A DNA stretch of 61,644 nt from positions 1-61,644 of the forward strand of contig JAKPXO010000216.1 of NCBI GenBank assembly GCA_029567505.1, written 5' to 3'. The stretch is from Acidobacteriota bacterium. GTDB lineage: Bacteria; Acidobacteriota; Thermoanaerobaculia; UBA5066. The notes beneath the pieces were generated by a model. The model was not told the origin of the DNA, searched no databases, and was given only the letters and a program-made list of their open reading frames with translations. The position numbers and the translations under genes were made by a program. Positions 44,005 to 51,954 of this stretch are shown in pieces (the first letter of the stretch is position 1; every line of letters starts with the position of its first letter).

Positions 44005-45542
44005 TCCACGCCGACGTCCTCGGCGAGCGAGCGCGCCTCTCGCCGGAGAAGTGCGCCCTCGTCTTCGTCCCGACGGGGGAGCGGTTCACGTACCGCGAGC
44101 TGGACGCCCGCGCGACACGGGTCGCGGCGTTCCTCCGCGACGGGCTGGGCCTGATGAAGGGGGACCGAGTCGCCCTTCTCGCCCACAATCGGGTCGAGTA
44201 CGTCGACCTCTTCTTCGCCGCGGCGAAGGCGGGGCTCGTCCTCGTCCCGCTCGGGACGCGCATGACGCCGCACGAGCTCGCCTTCATCGTGCGGAACGCC
44301 GACGTCTCGGCGCTCGTCTACGGGGGCGAGTTCGCCGAGACCGTCGCAGCGCTCCGCGCCGAGGCGGCGGTGCCGCGGAGGATCGCCCTCGACGCGCCCT
44401 CCGCGGAGGGAGACCTGTCGCTCGCGGCGGAGCTCGCCGCGCTCCCCGAGGCGCCCTTCGTGCGGACGCGCTGCGGCGGCGAGGACCTCCACCTCCTCCT
44501 CTACACGAGCGGCACGACGGGCAAGCCCAAGGGGGTCATGGTCCCGCACCGGATGACGTCCTGGAACGCCTGGAACACGGCCCTCTGCTGGGGGCTGACG
44601 GAGCACGACGTCAGCCCGGTCTTCACGCCGCTCTACCACGCGGGCGGGCTCGGCGCGTTCCTCCTCCCGGTCCTCGCGGCGGGAGGGACCGTCGTCCTCC
44701 ACGCGGGCTTCGAAGCGGCGGAGGTCTGGGCCACCGTGACGAGGGAGCGCTGCACCGTCGTCCTCGGCGTCCCGACGATCTGGAAGCTGCTCCTCGAGCA
44801 CCCGTCGTTCGAGCGGGCCGACCTCTCCTCGATCCGCTGGCTCATCAGCGGCGGCGCGCCGCTCCCGCTCTACCTCATCGAGGCCTACCAGGCGCGCGGC
44901 ATCGTCTTCAAGCAGGGGTACGGCCTGACCGAGGTCGGCGTGAACTGCTTCGCGATGTCGGTCGAGGAGTCGGTCGCGAAGAAGGGGTCGATCGGGAGGC
45001 CGCTCATGATGACCGACGCGAAGCTCGTCGACGAGTCGGGCGCCGAGGTGACGGCCGGCGAGGTGGGGGAGCTCTGCCTCCGCGGGCCGCACGTCTCGAG
45101 GGGCTACTGGATGAACCCCGCGGCGACGGCCGCCGCCCTCGACGACGAGGGCTTCTTCCACACGGGCGACCTCGCCCGAAAGGACGCCGACGGCTTCTTC
45201 ACGATCGCGGGGCGCCGGAAGGACATGCTCATCTCCGGCGGCGTGAACGTCTACCCGGCCGAGATCGAGGGGGAGCTCCTCCTCCACCCGACCGTCATGG
45301 ACGCCGCGGTCGTCGGCGTTCCCGACCCGACGTGGGGCGAGGTCGGCGTCGCCTTCGTCGTCCTCCGCCCGTGCGAGAGTGCCACGAAGGCCGAGCTCCT
45401 CGCCTTCGCCGAGTCGCGCCTCGCCCGCTACAAGCTCCCGAAGGACGTCGTCTTCGTCGAGGCGCTCCCGCGGACGGCCTACGGGAAGGTCGTCAAAGGG
45501 GAGCTCCGCGACGCATACCTCGCGGGCCGGGGCGCCGCGTGA
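44001..45542 (+). CDS. Acyl-CoA synthetase (AMP-forming, fatty-acid/aryl CoA ligase type)
   Basis: 513 residues from GTG, overlapping the previous stop as GTGA. The AMP-binding motif is YTSGTTGKPKGVMV (about 171-184), the second GYGLTEVG (about 310-317), the A8 linker TGDLARKDADGF (about 393-404) and the C-terminal catalytic Lys in PRTAYGKVVKGEL (about 493-505). It activates a carboxylic acid to its CoA thioester using ATP. The pocket residues do not let me choose between medium/long-chain fatty acids, aryl or terpenoid acids. With a thiolase and an SDR alongside, breakdown through a CoA pathway is likely. Confidence 0.9.
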   Translation: MIHADVLGERARLSPEKCALVFVPTGERFTYRELDARATRVAAFLRDGLGLMKGDRVALLAHNRVEYVDLFFAAAKAGLVLVPLGTRMTPHELAFIVRNADVSALVYGGEFAETVAALRAEAAVPRRIALDAPSAEGDLSLAAELAALPEAPFVRTRCGGEDLHLLLYTSGTTGKPKGVMVPHRMTSWNAWNTALCWGLTEHDVSPVFTPLYHAGGLGAFLLPVLAAGGTVVLHAGFEAAEVWATVTRERCTVVLGVPTIWKLLLEHPSFERADLSSIRWLISGGAPLPLYLIEAYQARGIVFKQGYGLTEVGVNCFAMSVEESVAKKGSIGRPLMMTDAKLVDESGAEVTAGEVGELCLRGPHVSRGYWMNPAATAAALDDEGFFHTGDLARKDADGFFTIAGRRKDMLISGGVNVYPAEIEGELLLHPTVMDAAVVGVPDPTWGEVGVAFVVLRPCESATKAELLAFAESRLARYKLPKDVVFVEALPRTAYGKVVKGELRDAYLAGRGAA

Positions 45543-46384
45543 GCTCCACCGCTCTCCTCGCGCACCAGGTCGACGGGGAGGGCGAGCCGCTCCTCCTCCT
45601 GAACGGCGGGATGATGAGCTTCACGGCGTGGGACGCCTACGTCCCGCCTCTCGCGGCGAAGCACCGGGTCATCCGGTGCGACCTGCGCGGGATGCTCCGC
45701 TCGCCGGGCGCCCGTCCCGAAGGTTTCCCCGGCCACGCGGAAGACCTCCTCGCCCTTCTCGACCACCTCGGAGTCTCGAGCGCCCACGTCGCGGGGACGA
45801 GCTACGGCGCCTTCGCTGGCCTCCACCTCGCCGCCCTTGCCCCGGACCGAGTCGCCTCCCTCGTCGCGATGACCGTCGCCGACCGCGTGTCGGCCGAGAT
45901 GTGGGCCGAGGCGGAACGGATGGCCGTCGCCTGCCGGGAGGCGCTCGCGGGGGGCTCGCGAGAGAAGGTCTACGACCTCGTCTCGGCCTTCGCCTTCTCG
46001 GAGGAATGGGCCGAGGCGCACGCGGAGGAGATCGCGGCCCGCCGCGCCGCGGTTTCCTTCCTGCCCGACTCCTGGTTCTCCGGGCTGGCCTCGCTCCTCT
46101 CGGCGCTCGAGGGGCTCGACGCGAGGCCGCTCCTCCCGCGCGTGACCTGCCCCGTCCTCGTCCTCCTCGCGGTGGGAGACCGCGCGATGCCGCGCCCCTG
46201 GGGCGAGTCGCTCGTGGCGGCCCTGCCGCGCGGGGAGCTCGCCGTCGTCCCCGGCTGCGGTCACGGCCTCGTCGTCGAGAAGCCCCGCGAGACGCTCGCC
46301 CATCTCCTCGCCTTCCTCGCCCGGCACCCGCTCCCGGTCGAGGCCCCGACCCGCCAGCCCGAGCGGAACGGAGGAACGCCGTGA
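45539..46384 (+). CDS. Alpha/beta hydrolase
   Basis: 281 residues, starting at GTG in a GTGA overlap with the CoA ligase. The fold opens LLLLNGGMMSFTAWD (about 18-32); the nucleophile elbow is GTSYGAFAG (Ser near 92), with Asp in AVGDRAMP (near 219) and His in GCGHGLV (near 243). It resembles the third hydrolase in this cluster in order and in the NGG/NGL-x-AW opening, so the two may be duplicates with different targets. No signal peptide; cytoplasmic. Substrate unknown; a CoA-thioester, ester or C-C-bond hydrolase is possible. Confidence 0.82.
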   Translation: MSSTALLAHQVDGEGEPLLLLNGGMMSFTAWDAYVPPLAAKHRVIRCDLRGMLRSPGARPEGFPGHAEDLLALLDHLGVSSAHVAGTSYGAFAGLHLAALAPDRVASLVAMTVADRVSAEMWAEAERMAVACREALAGGSREKVYDLVSAFAFSEEWAEAHAEEIAARRAAVSFLPDSWFSGLASLLSALEGLDARPLLPRVTCPVLVLLAVGDRAMPRPWGESLVAALPRGELAVVPGCGHGLVVEKPRETLAHLLAFLARHPLPVEAPTRQPERNGGTP

Positions 46385-47586
46385 AGCCGATCTACATCGC
46401 CGCCTACCAGCAGTCGAAGTTCGGGAAGCTCCTCGGCGCGACCGTGCCCGAGATCATCCGGACGGCCGCCGAGGAGACGTGCCGCTCCGTGAAGGCCGAA
46501 GCGTCCGCCGTGGACGTCGCCACGATCGGCGCCGTCTGCAACCTGACGCTCAACGAGCAGGGGCTCCTCTCCGGGCTCCTCGCGATGACGCCCGGCCTCG
46601 ACGGCAAGCCGATCGAAAGCGTCGAGAACGCCTGCGCCACGGGCGGGCAGGCGATCCTCGCTGTCGCGCAGAAGCTGATGCTCGGCGACGGCGACGTCGG
46701 CCTCGCCGTCGGCTTCGAGAAGATGCGCGACGCCGACGGGAAGATGGACGGCAAGCTCGTCGGGAAGGTCCTCGGCCTCTACTCGCACCCCGACGAGCGC
46801 CCCGGAAAGACGTTCGTCTTCCCGCACCTCTTCGCCGAGGTGATGAAGGCCTACATGGACGAGTGGGGCGCGACCGAGGAGGACCTCGCCACGATCGCCG
46901 TCACGGAGTACGAGAACGCCCGGAAGAACCCGTTCGCGCAGATGCAGAAGAACGAGGTGACCCTCGAGACGGCGATGAAGATCGAGGGGATCAACCGCTA
47001 CGTCGTCGAGGGGCTCCCACTCAAGACCTACGACGCCTCGCAGATCTCCGACGGCTGGGCCGGGATGCTCCTCGCGACGGAGGACGGGCTCGCGAGGCTC
47101 GGCGTCGCGAAGGCCGACTGCGTCCGCCTTGCGGGCTGGGGCCAGGCGACCGACCCGCTGAAGAAGGAGGGGCGCGACGTCCTCCGTCCGAAGGCGGCGA
47201 ACGCCGCGATGGCCGCGGCCTACCGGCGCGCCGGGCTGACGCCGTCGGACGTGAACGTCGCCGAGGTCCACGACTGCTTCAGCGTCATGGGCGCGATCGG
47301 CGCCGAGGTGATCGGCAAGGCCGAGCCGGGCAAGGGCGCCCGCTACTGGAGCGAGGGGAAGGCGCGCGTCGCGGGGGAGTGCGGCATCAACACCTCCGGA
47401 GGCCTCATCGCCAAGGGGCACCCGATCGGCGCCACCGGCATCGCGATGGTCGGCTGGTGCGCCTGGCAGCTCCTCGGGAAGGTGCCGAAGGAGCTCCAGG
47501 TCGCGAACGCGCGCGCGGCGGCGACCTTCAACATCGGCGGGCCGGTCTGCGCGTCGGTCTGCACGGTACTCACCCCGGCCTCCTGA
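46381..47586 (+). CDS. SCPx-type thiolase
   Basis: 401 residues starting at GTG in a GTGA overlap with the hydrolase. The nucleophile is Cys in ESVENACATGGQA (near residue 86). A His in EVHDCFSVMGA (near 300) and another in AKGHPIGATGIAM (near 347) complete the visible site. The typical second Cys (CxGGG) of classical thiolases is replaced by FNIGG near residue 384, as in SCPx-like enzymes. Such thiolases often need a DUF35 OB-fold partner encoded next to them, and none is present here. It most likely cleaves or forms a 3-ketoacyl-CoA. Confidence 0.88.
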   Translation: MKPIYIAAYQQSKFGKLLGATVPEIIRTAAEETCRSVKAEASAVDVATIGAVCNLTLNEQGLLSGLLAMTPGLDGKPIESVENACATGGQAILAVAQKLMLGDGDVGLAVGFEKMRDADGKMDGKLVGKVLGLYSHPDERPGKTFVFPHLFAEVMKAYMDEWGATEEDLATIAVTEYENARKNPFAQMQKNEVTLETAMKIEGINRYVVEGLPLKTYDASQISDGWAGMLLATEDGLARLGVAKADCVRLAGWGQATDPLKKEGRDVLRPKAANAAMAAAYRRAGLTPSDVNVAEVHDCFSVMGAIGAEVIGKAEPGKGARYWSEGKARVAGECGINTSGGLIAKGHPIGATGIAMVGWCAWQLLGKVPKELQVANARAAATFNIGGPVCASVCTVLTPAS

Positions 47587-47644
47587 CGGAGCCGGGAGGG
47601 CTGACCCCGGCGGCCGGACGCGGCCGGGAGTGCGGGAGGACCCG

Positions 47645-48502
47645 ATGGGCGAGATCGTCCCCGACCGGGAGGGGTTCCTCGAGGTCGGCGGTCACCGGAT
47701 CCGGTGGGAGTTCGTCGGCAAGGGCGACAAGGAGACCGTCTGCCTCCTCAACGGCCTCGCGATGCACACCCGCGCCTGGTACGGGGTCCTCCCGCGCCTC
47801 CTCGACGCGTACGACGTCGTCCTCTACGACTACCTCGGCCAGGGGCAGTCCTCGGCTCCCGACGAACCGTACTCGATCCCGGAGTCCGCCGGGTACCTCC
47901 CGCGGGTGCTCGACGCCCTCGGGATCGAGAAGGCCCACGCGGTCGGCGTCTCGTACGGCGGCTTCGTCGCGGCCGAGGCCGCGCGCCTCTTCCCCGAGCG
48001 GCTCCACACGCTGACGCTCTCGGGGATCCTCCTCTCGCACGAGGAGCTCTTCTCGATGTACCAGGAGATCTCCCTCCGCTTCTACCGCGGCGGGCCGGAG
48101 GTCTTCGAGCTCTACACGCACTACATGTATGAGAAGATCTTCGGCGAGGCGTTCGTCGCCGCCATGAAGGAGAGCCTCCCGGCGCTCCGCGGCCGGTTCC
48201 ACGACCGGTACCGGGGCCAGACGCACGCGCTCATCCGCCTCACGCGCGCGCAGGACCCGTTCTTCGCGGCGCTCGACGGGAACCTCGCGGGCTACGCGGC
48301 GTTCCCGGAACCGGTCCTCGTCGTGCCGGGCGCCGAGGACCGGACGATCCCGCCGTGGGTCCAGCGGAAGCTCCTCTCCGTCTTCCGCGACGCGCGTTGG
48401 GAGCCGATCGAGGGCTCCGGCCACGTCGTCTACCTCGAGAAGCCCGACGCCTTCTTCGGCGTTCTCCGGCGGTTCCTCGCGGCGAAGTCGACGTCGTACT
48501 GA
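47645..48502 (+). CDS. Alpha/beta hydrolase
   Basis: 285 residues from ATG 47645, five bases after GGGAGGA; an upstream GTG would bury this site. The fold opens CLLNGLAMHTRAWY (about 33-46), nucleophile elbow GVSYGGFVAAE (Ser near 104), Asp in GAEDRTIPP (near 236) and His in GSGHVVYLEKP (near 263). It is related in layout to the hydrolase at 45539-46384. It is the last plus-strand gene of the cluster, 58 bases after the thiolase. Likely cytoplasmic; substrate unknown. Confidence 0.82.
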   Translation: MGEIVPDREGFLEVGGHRIRWEFVGKGDKETVCLLNGLAMHTRAWYGVLPRLLDAYDVVLYDYLGQGQSSAPDEPYSIPESAGYLPRVLDALGIEKAHAVGVSYGGFVAAEAARLFPERLHTLTLSGILLSHEELFSMYQEISLRFYRGGPEVFELYTHYMYEKIFGEAFVAAMKESLPALRGRFHDRYRGQTHALIRLTRAQDPFFAALDGNLAGYAAFPEPVLVVPGAEDRTIPPWVQRKLLSVFRDARWEPIEGSGHVVYLEKPDAFFGVLRRFLAAKSTSY

Positions 48503-48529
48503 CGCGCGAGGTCGACGGCTTTCCGAAGG

Positions 48530-50083
48530 TCAGAGGTCCCCGATCGCGGCGACGAGGCGCGTCCAGAGCGCGCCGCCGCCGAGGCCGTTCGTCAGGACGA
48601 CGATCCCGGTCCCACGCGACGGCGAGAGCTGGCCGTAGCACCGGAAGCCGGTCTGGTTCGCGCCGCTGTGGTAGATCACGTCGCCGCCGGGGGTCTCGTT
48701 GATCCCCCAGCCGAGCCCCCAGAAGACCGCTCCGCCGCGCGCTCGCCCGGGGCGCTCGATCGGGTCGCGCGCGTCGGCGCGGACGGCGCGGCGGAGCATC
48801 GCGTCGACCCCGGCGCGCGAGAGCGCCTTCGGCCCGAAGGCCTCCGGGTCGAGGAGAGCCGTCAGGACGCGGGCGTAGTCGGGGGCGGTCGTCACGAGGG
48901 TGTAGGCCGCGTTCGCGTGGCGGTAGCGCGCCCGCGCCTTCGGCTTCCCGTCTTCGTCGTGCCCGGTCGCGAGCGCGGCGTCGAGCTCGGGGGCCCAGGC
49001 GAACGACGCCCGCTCCATTCCGAGCGGGGCGAAGAGCGCGTCCTTCGCGTACGCCTCGAGCGGCGCGCCCGTTACCTTCTCGACGGCGCGCTGGAGGAGG
49101 AAGAACGCCTCGCCCGAGTAGCCGAAGCGGGAGCCCGGCGGGAAGAGGACGGGGAGCGGACCGTCGCGCTCCTCGCCTCCCGGGCGCCAGTTCGGGAGGC
49201 CCGAGGTGTGGGAAAGGACCATCCGCGGCGTGATCCGCGTCAGCTCCGGCTGGCCGGGGACGGCCGGGAGGTCGACGACCTCGGCGAGCGGCCGGTCGAG
49301 GTCGAGCTTTCCGTCCTCGACGAGCTTCAGCGCGACGTACGCGAAGGCCGGCTTCGTCATCGAGGCGACCTCGAAGAGCGTCGTCGTCGTCGCGGGAGCG
49401 CCGGTCTTCGCGTCGGCGACGCCCCAGGCCTTCGAGAAGGCCACCGTCCGGTCCTTCACGAGCGCGACCGAAACCGCGGGAACGTGGTGCTCCCGCATCA
49501 GGATCGGAACGAGCCGCTCCACGACCGCGACCGTCGCCTCCCACGACGGGGCGCGGAGCCACGCAGCGGGGTCGATCCTCTCGAGCGCGAGGGTCGCACC
49601 GCGCCGGACGTCCTCGTCGCGGTCCCAGAGGGCGTCGCGGAGGGCGGGAAGCGCGGGGGAGGCGCCGCGGCCGGCGGCGCCGAGGGCGCTCGCGGCGGTC
49701 CAGCGGACGACCGCCTTCGGGTTGGAGAGCGCCTGCGCGAGCGCGGGGACGGCCTCGGTCGCCCTCGGCCCGAGCTTTCCGAGCGCGACGGCGGCTCCGA
49801 CGCAAACCTCCTCGCGGGCGTCGCCGAGCGCGCGGACGAGCGCCGGCACGCTCGCCGCGCCGATCCGCGCGAGGGCGTCGGCCGCCGCGCCCGCGACGAA
49901 GGGGTCGGCGTCGGCGAGGGCCGCGACGAGCGGCTCGACGGCCCCGGCGCCGCCCGCGGCGAGGGAGGCGGCGGCGCGCTCGCGCGCCCCGGGGTCGGGG
50001 TCGGCGAGCCCCGCCGGCGCCTGCGCGGCGACGGGACGGGCGAGGAGCGCGAGGAGGAGCGGGACGAGGAGGCGCCGGTTCAT
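48530..50083 (-). CDS. Secreted HEAT-repeat/beta-lactamase-fold serine hydrolase
   Basis: 517 residues: a signal peptide (1-21), HEAT-like repeats rich in Ala/Leu (about 25-165; for example AVEPLVAALADADPFVAGAA and SVPALVRALGDAREEV), then a class-C beta-lactamase/serine hydrolase domain (about 175-510). Its catalytic motifs are SMTK (S-x-x-K, near 227-230), YSG (Y-x-N position, near 310-312) and HSGAN (near 471-475). Y-S-G in place of Y-x-N is unusual but known in esterase-type members. It could cut D-amino-acid peptides or esters outside the cell. The ATG overlaps the stop of the D-cysteine desulfhydrase-like gene. Confidence 0.83.
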   Translation of the reverse strand: MNRRLLVPLLLALLARPVAAQAPAGLADPDPGARERAAASLAAGGAGAVEPLVAALADADPFVAGAAADALARIGAASVPALVRALGDAREEVCVGAAVALGKLGPRATEAVPALAQALSNPKAVVRWTAASALGAAGRGASPALPALRDALWDRDEDVRRGATLALERIDPAAWLRAPSWEATVAVVERLVPILMREHHVPAVSVALVKDRTVAFSKAWGVADAKTGAPATTTTLFEVASMTKPAFAYVALKLVEDGKLDLDRPLAEVVDLPAVPGQPELTRITPRMVLSHTSGLPNWRPGGEERDGPLPVLFPPGSRFGYSGEAFFLLQRAVEKVTGAPLEAYAKDALFAPLGMERASFAWAPELDAALATGHDEDGKPKARARYRHANAAYTLVTTAPDYARVLTALLDPEAFGPKALSRAGVDAMLRRAVRADARDPIERPGRARGGAVFWGLGWGINETPGGDVIYHSGANQTGFRCYGQLSPSRGTGIVVLTNGLGGGALWTRLVAAIGDL

Positions 50084-51114
50084 CGCGCGCCCCCGGGGAG
50101 GACCCGCGCGAAGGGCGCGGCGTCGTCGAATGCGTCGTCGAAGGAGAAGAGGATCGGGAGCCCTCCCGTGTGGAGGAAGACGACCGGGACCGCGGGGTCG
50201 AGGAGGCCCGCGCGGGCGAGGCCGAAGAGGCCCGCCATCGCCTTGCCGGTGTAGACGGGGTCGAGGAGGAGCCCTTCGAGCCGCGCGCTCTCGAGGATCG
50301 CCTCTCGCCCCGTCTCCGTCGCGACGCCGTACTCGCCGCGGAGCGCGTCGTGCGCCTCGACCTCGGAGGGGCCGAGAACGGGCTCGAGGCCGAGGAGGCG
50401 CGCGCTGCCGGCCGCGAGCTCGGCCGCCCGCGCGGCGATCGGGCCGGCCGCGCGCGAGACGCTGATCCCGATGACACGCGCGGCCGGGAGGAAGAGCCTC
50501 GCGCCGAGCGCGAGGCCGGCGAGCGTCCCGCACGACCCGACGGCCGCGACGAGCTGGACCTTCCCCGGGCCGAGCTGCGCGGCGAGCTCGCGCATCGCCG
50601 CGACGTAGCCGAGCGCGCCGTGCGGCGTGCTTCCCCCGAGCGGGACCTGGAACGGCTGCCGCCCCGCGGCGCGCAGCTCCGCGGCCCACGACTCCATCGC
50701 TGCCGCGAGGGAGTCGTTCGCGTCGTCGTCGACGAGGTAGCGCGTCTCGGCGCCGTAGAGCGCGCCGAGGAGGAGGTTCCCCTTCCGCCGGGACACGTCG
50801 GGGCCGCCGAGGACGAGCTTCGCGTCGAGGCCGAGGCGCCGCGCAGCGGCGGCCGTCAGGACGGCGTGGTTCGACTGGGTGCCGCCGACGGTGAGGACGG
50901 TGTCGTATTCCCCGGTCGTCGCGGGCGCGAGGTCGTATTCCAGCTTGCGGGCCTTGTTCCCGCCCATCGCGAGTCCGGTCAGGTCGTCGCGCTTGACGAG
51001 GAGGCGTGCGAGGCCGAGGTGCGCCGCGAGGCGCGGGGCGTCCTGCACGGGGGTCGGAAGCGCCGCGAGCGGCACCCGGCGGACGGCATCGAGACGATCT
51101 CCCACGAGGCTCAT
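50080..51114 (-). CDS. D-cysteine desulfhydrase/ACC deaminase-like PLP enzyme
   Basis: 344 residues. The PLP-binding Lys lies in GGNKARKLEY (near residue 51-60), and the phosphate/substrate loop GGTQSNHA (about 76-83) is diagnostic for the D-cysteine desulfhydrase and ACC deaminase group. GSCGTLAGLALG is the phosphate-binding cup (about 189-200). It probably makes pyruvate, ammonia and sulphide from D-cysteine or deaminates a D-amino acid or ACC. Its stop overlaps the hydrolase start by four bases; a D-amino-acid-releasing hydrolase followed by this enzyme would make sense. The exact substrate is not shown. Confidence 0.85.
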   Translation of the reverse strand: MSLVGDRLDAVRRVPLAALPTPVQDAPRLAAHLGLARLLVKRDDLTGLAMGGNKARKLEYDLAPATTGEYDTVLTVGGTQSNHAVLTAAAARRLGLDAKLVLGGPDVSRRKGNLLLGALYGAETRYLVDDDANDSLAAAMESWAAELRAAGRQPFQVPLGGSTPHGALGYVAAMRELAAQLGPGKVQLVAAVGSCGTLAGLALGARLFLPAARVIGISVSRAAGPIAARAAELAAGSARLLGLEPVLGPSEVEAHDALRGEYGVATETGREAILESARLEGLLLDPVYTGKAMAGLFGLARAGLLDPAVPVVFLHTGGLPILFSFDDAFDDAAPFARVLPGGAR

Positions 51115-51191
51115 TCCGGACCCTCCCGGGAGGCCCTCCGGCCGCCCGAACGAGGAGTATCGGCGATGGCCGCGCGGCCGGCGCGGAGCTC

Positions 51192-51821
51192 CTACCGGGC
51201 GCCGCGGCGCTCGTGGAGCATTCCCCGGCGAAGGATCTCCGAGATGTCCCGGATCGCTTCCCGCGAAGGCTTGCCGAACTGGTCTGGGACGCGGAAGAGC
51301 CTCTCGACGGCGTAGTACTGGAGGAAGATCCGGCTCGCGAGCATGACGGCGGAGAGGGGCGAGACGCCGGGAGCGAGGCGGGTCTCGAAGTCGTCCTGGG
51401 CGCGGTAGCGCCGGAGGAACGCCTCGAACCGGTCCGCCATGCCCGCGTAAAAGCGCTGGATGTGCGTCCCCTGCATCTCCACGACGTCGACGTAGATGAG
51501 CGCGACGTGGCGCTCCCAGCTCTGCACGCTCTCTTCGGCGGCCTCGGCGAGCTCCTCGAGGCGGTCCGGGAAGGCCCCCGAAGCGAGCGCCCGGTTGAAC
51601 GGGAAATCGGGGCTCTCGATCGCGGTCCAGTACTGCAGGAGGAGCGTGTCGAACAGCTCTTCCTTGTCGTGGAAGTGGTGGTAGACGCTCCCCGTGGAGA
51701 CGCCGGCCGCCTTCGAGATGTCGCGGATGCTCGTCCCGCGGTAGCCCTGGCGCGAGAAGAGGTCGAGCGCCGCCTCCAGGATCTGCGCCCGGCTTCGCTC
51801 GGATTTCTCTTCCTGGTCCAT
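51192..51821 (-). CDS. TetR family transcriptional regulator
   Basis: 209 residues. The N-terminal DNA-binding domain has ILEAALDLFSRQGYRGTSIRDISKAAGVSTGSVYHHFHDKEELF (about residues 14-57; given as known TetR wording), with the recognition helix around VSTGSVYHHF. The C-terminal ligand domain is helical and has no family-specific motif. TetR proteins usually repress nearby transport or catabolic genes until a ligand binds. The perfect palindrome at 38194-38211 is the best candidate site in the window; I see no similar palindrome directly upstream of this gene. It may respond to a CoA ester or the free substrate. Confidence 0.9.
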   Translation of the reverse strand: MDQEEKSERSRAQILEAALDLFSRQGYRGTSIRDISKAAGVSTGSVYHHFHDKEELFDTLLLQYWTAIESPDFPFNRALASGAFPDRLEELAEAAEESVQSWERHVALIYVDVVEMQGTHIQRFYAGMADRFEAFLRRYRAQDDFETRLAPGVSPLSAVMLASRIFLQYYAVERLFRVPDQFGKPSREAIRDISEILRRGMLHERRGAR

Positions 51822-51954
51822 CCCTCGTCTCGCTTCGACCGGCTACCGTAGGGGGCGGGCGGCCTGCCGTCAAGGGTGCCTTCGCCCGGACACCGCGGCG
51901 GCCTGCGATGCCCGTGCCTTCCGGAGCCGTCACCCGGTAAAGTCGGGGCTTCGA

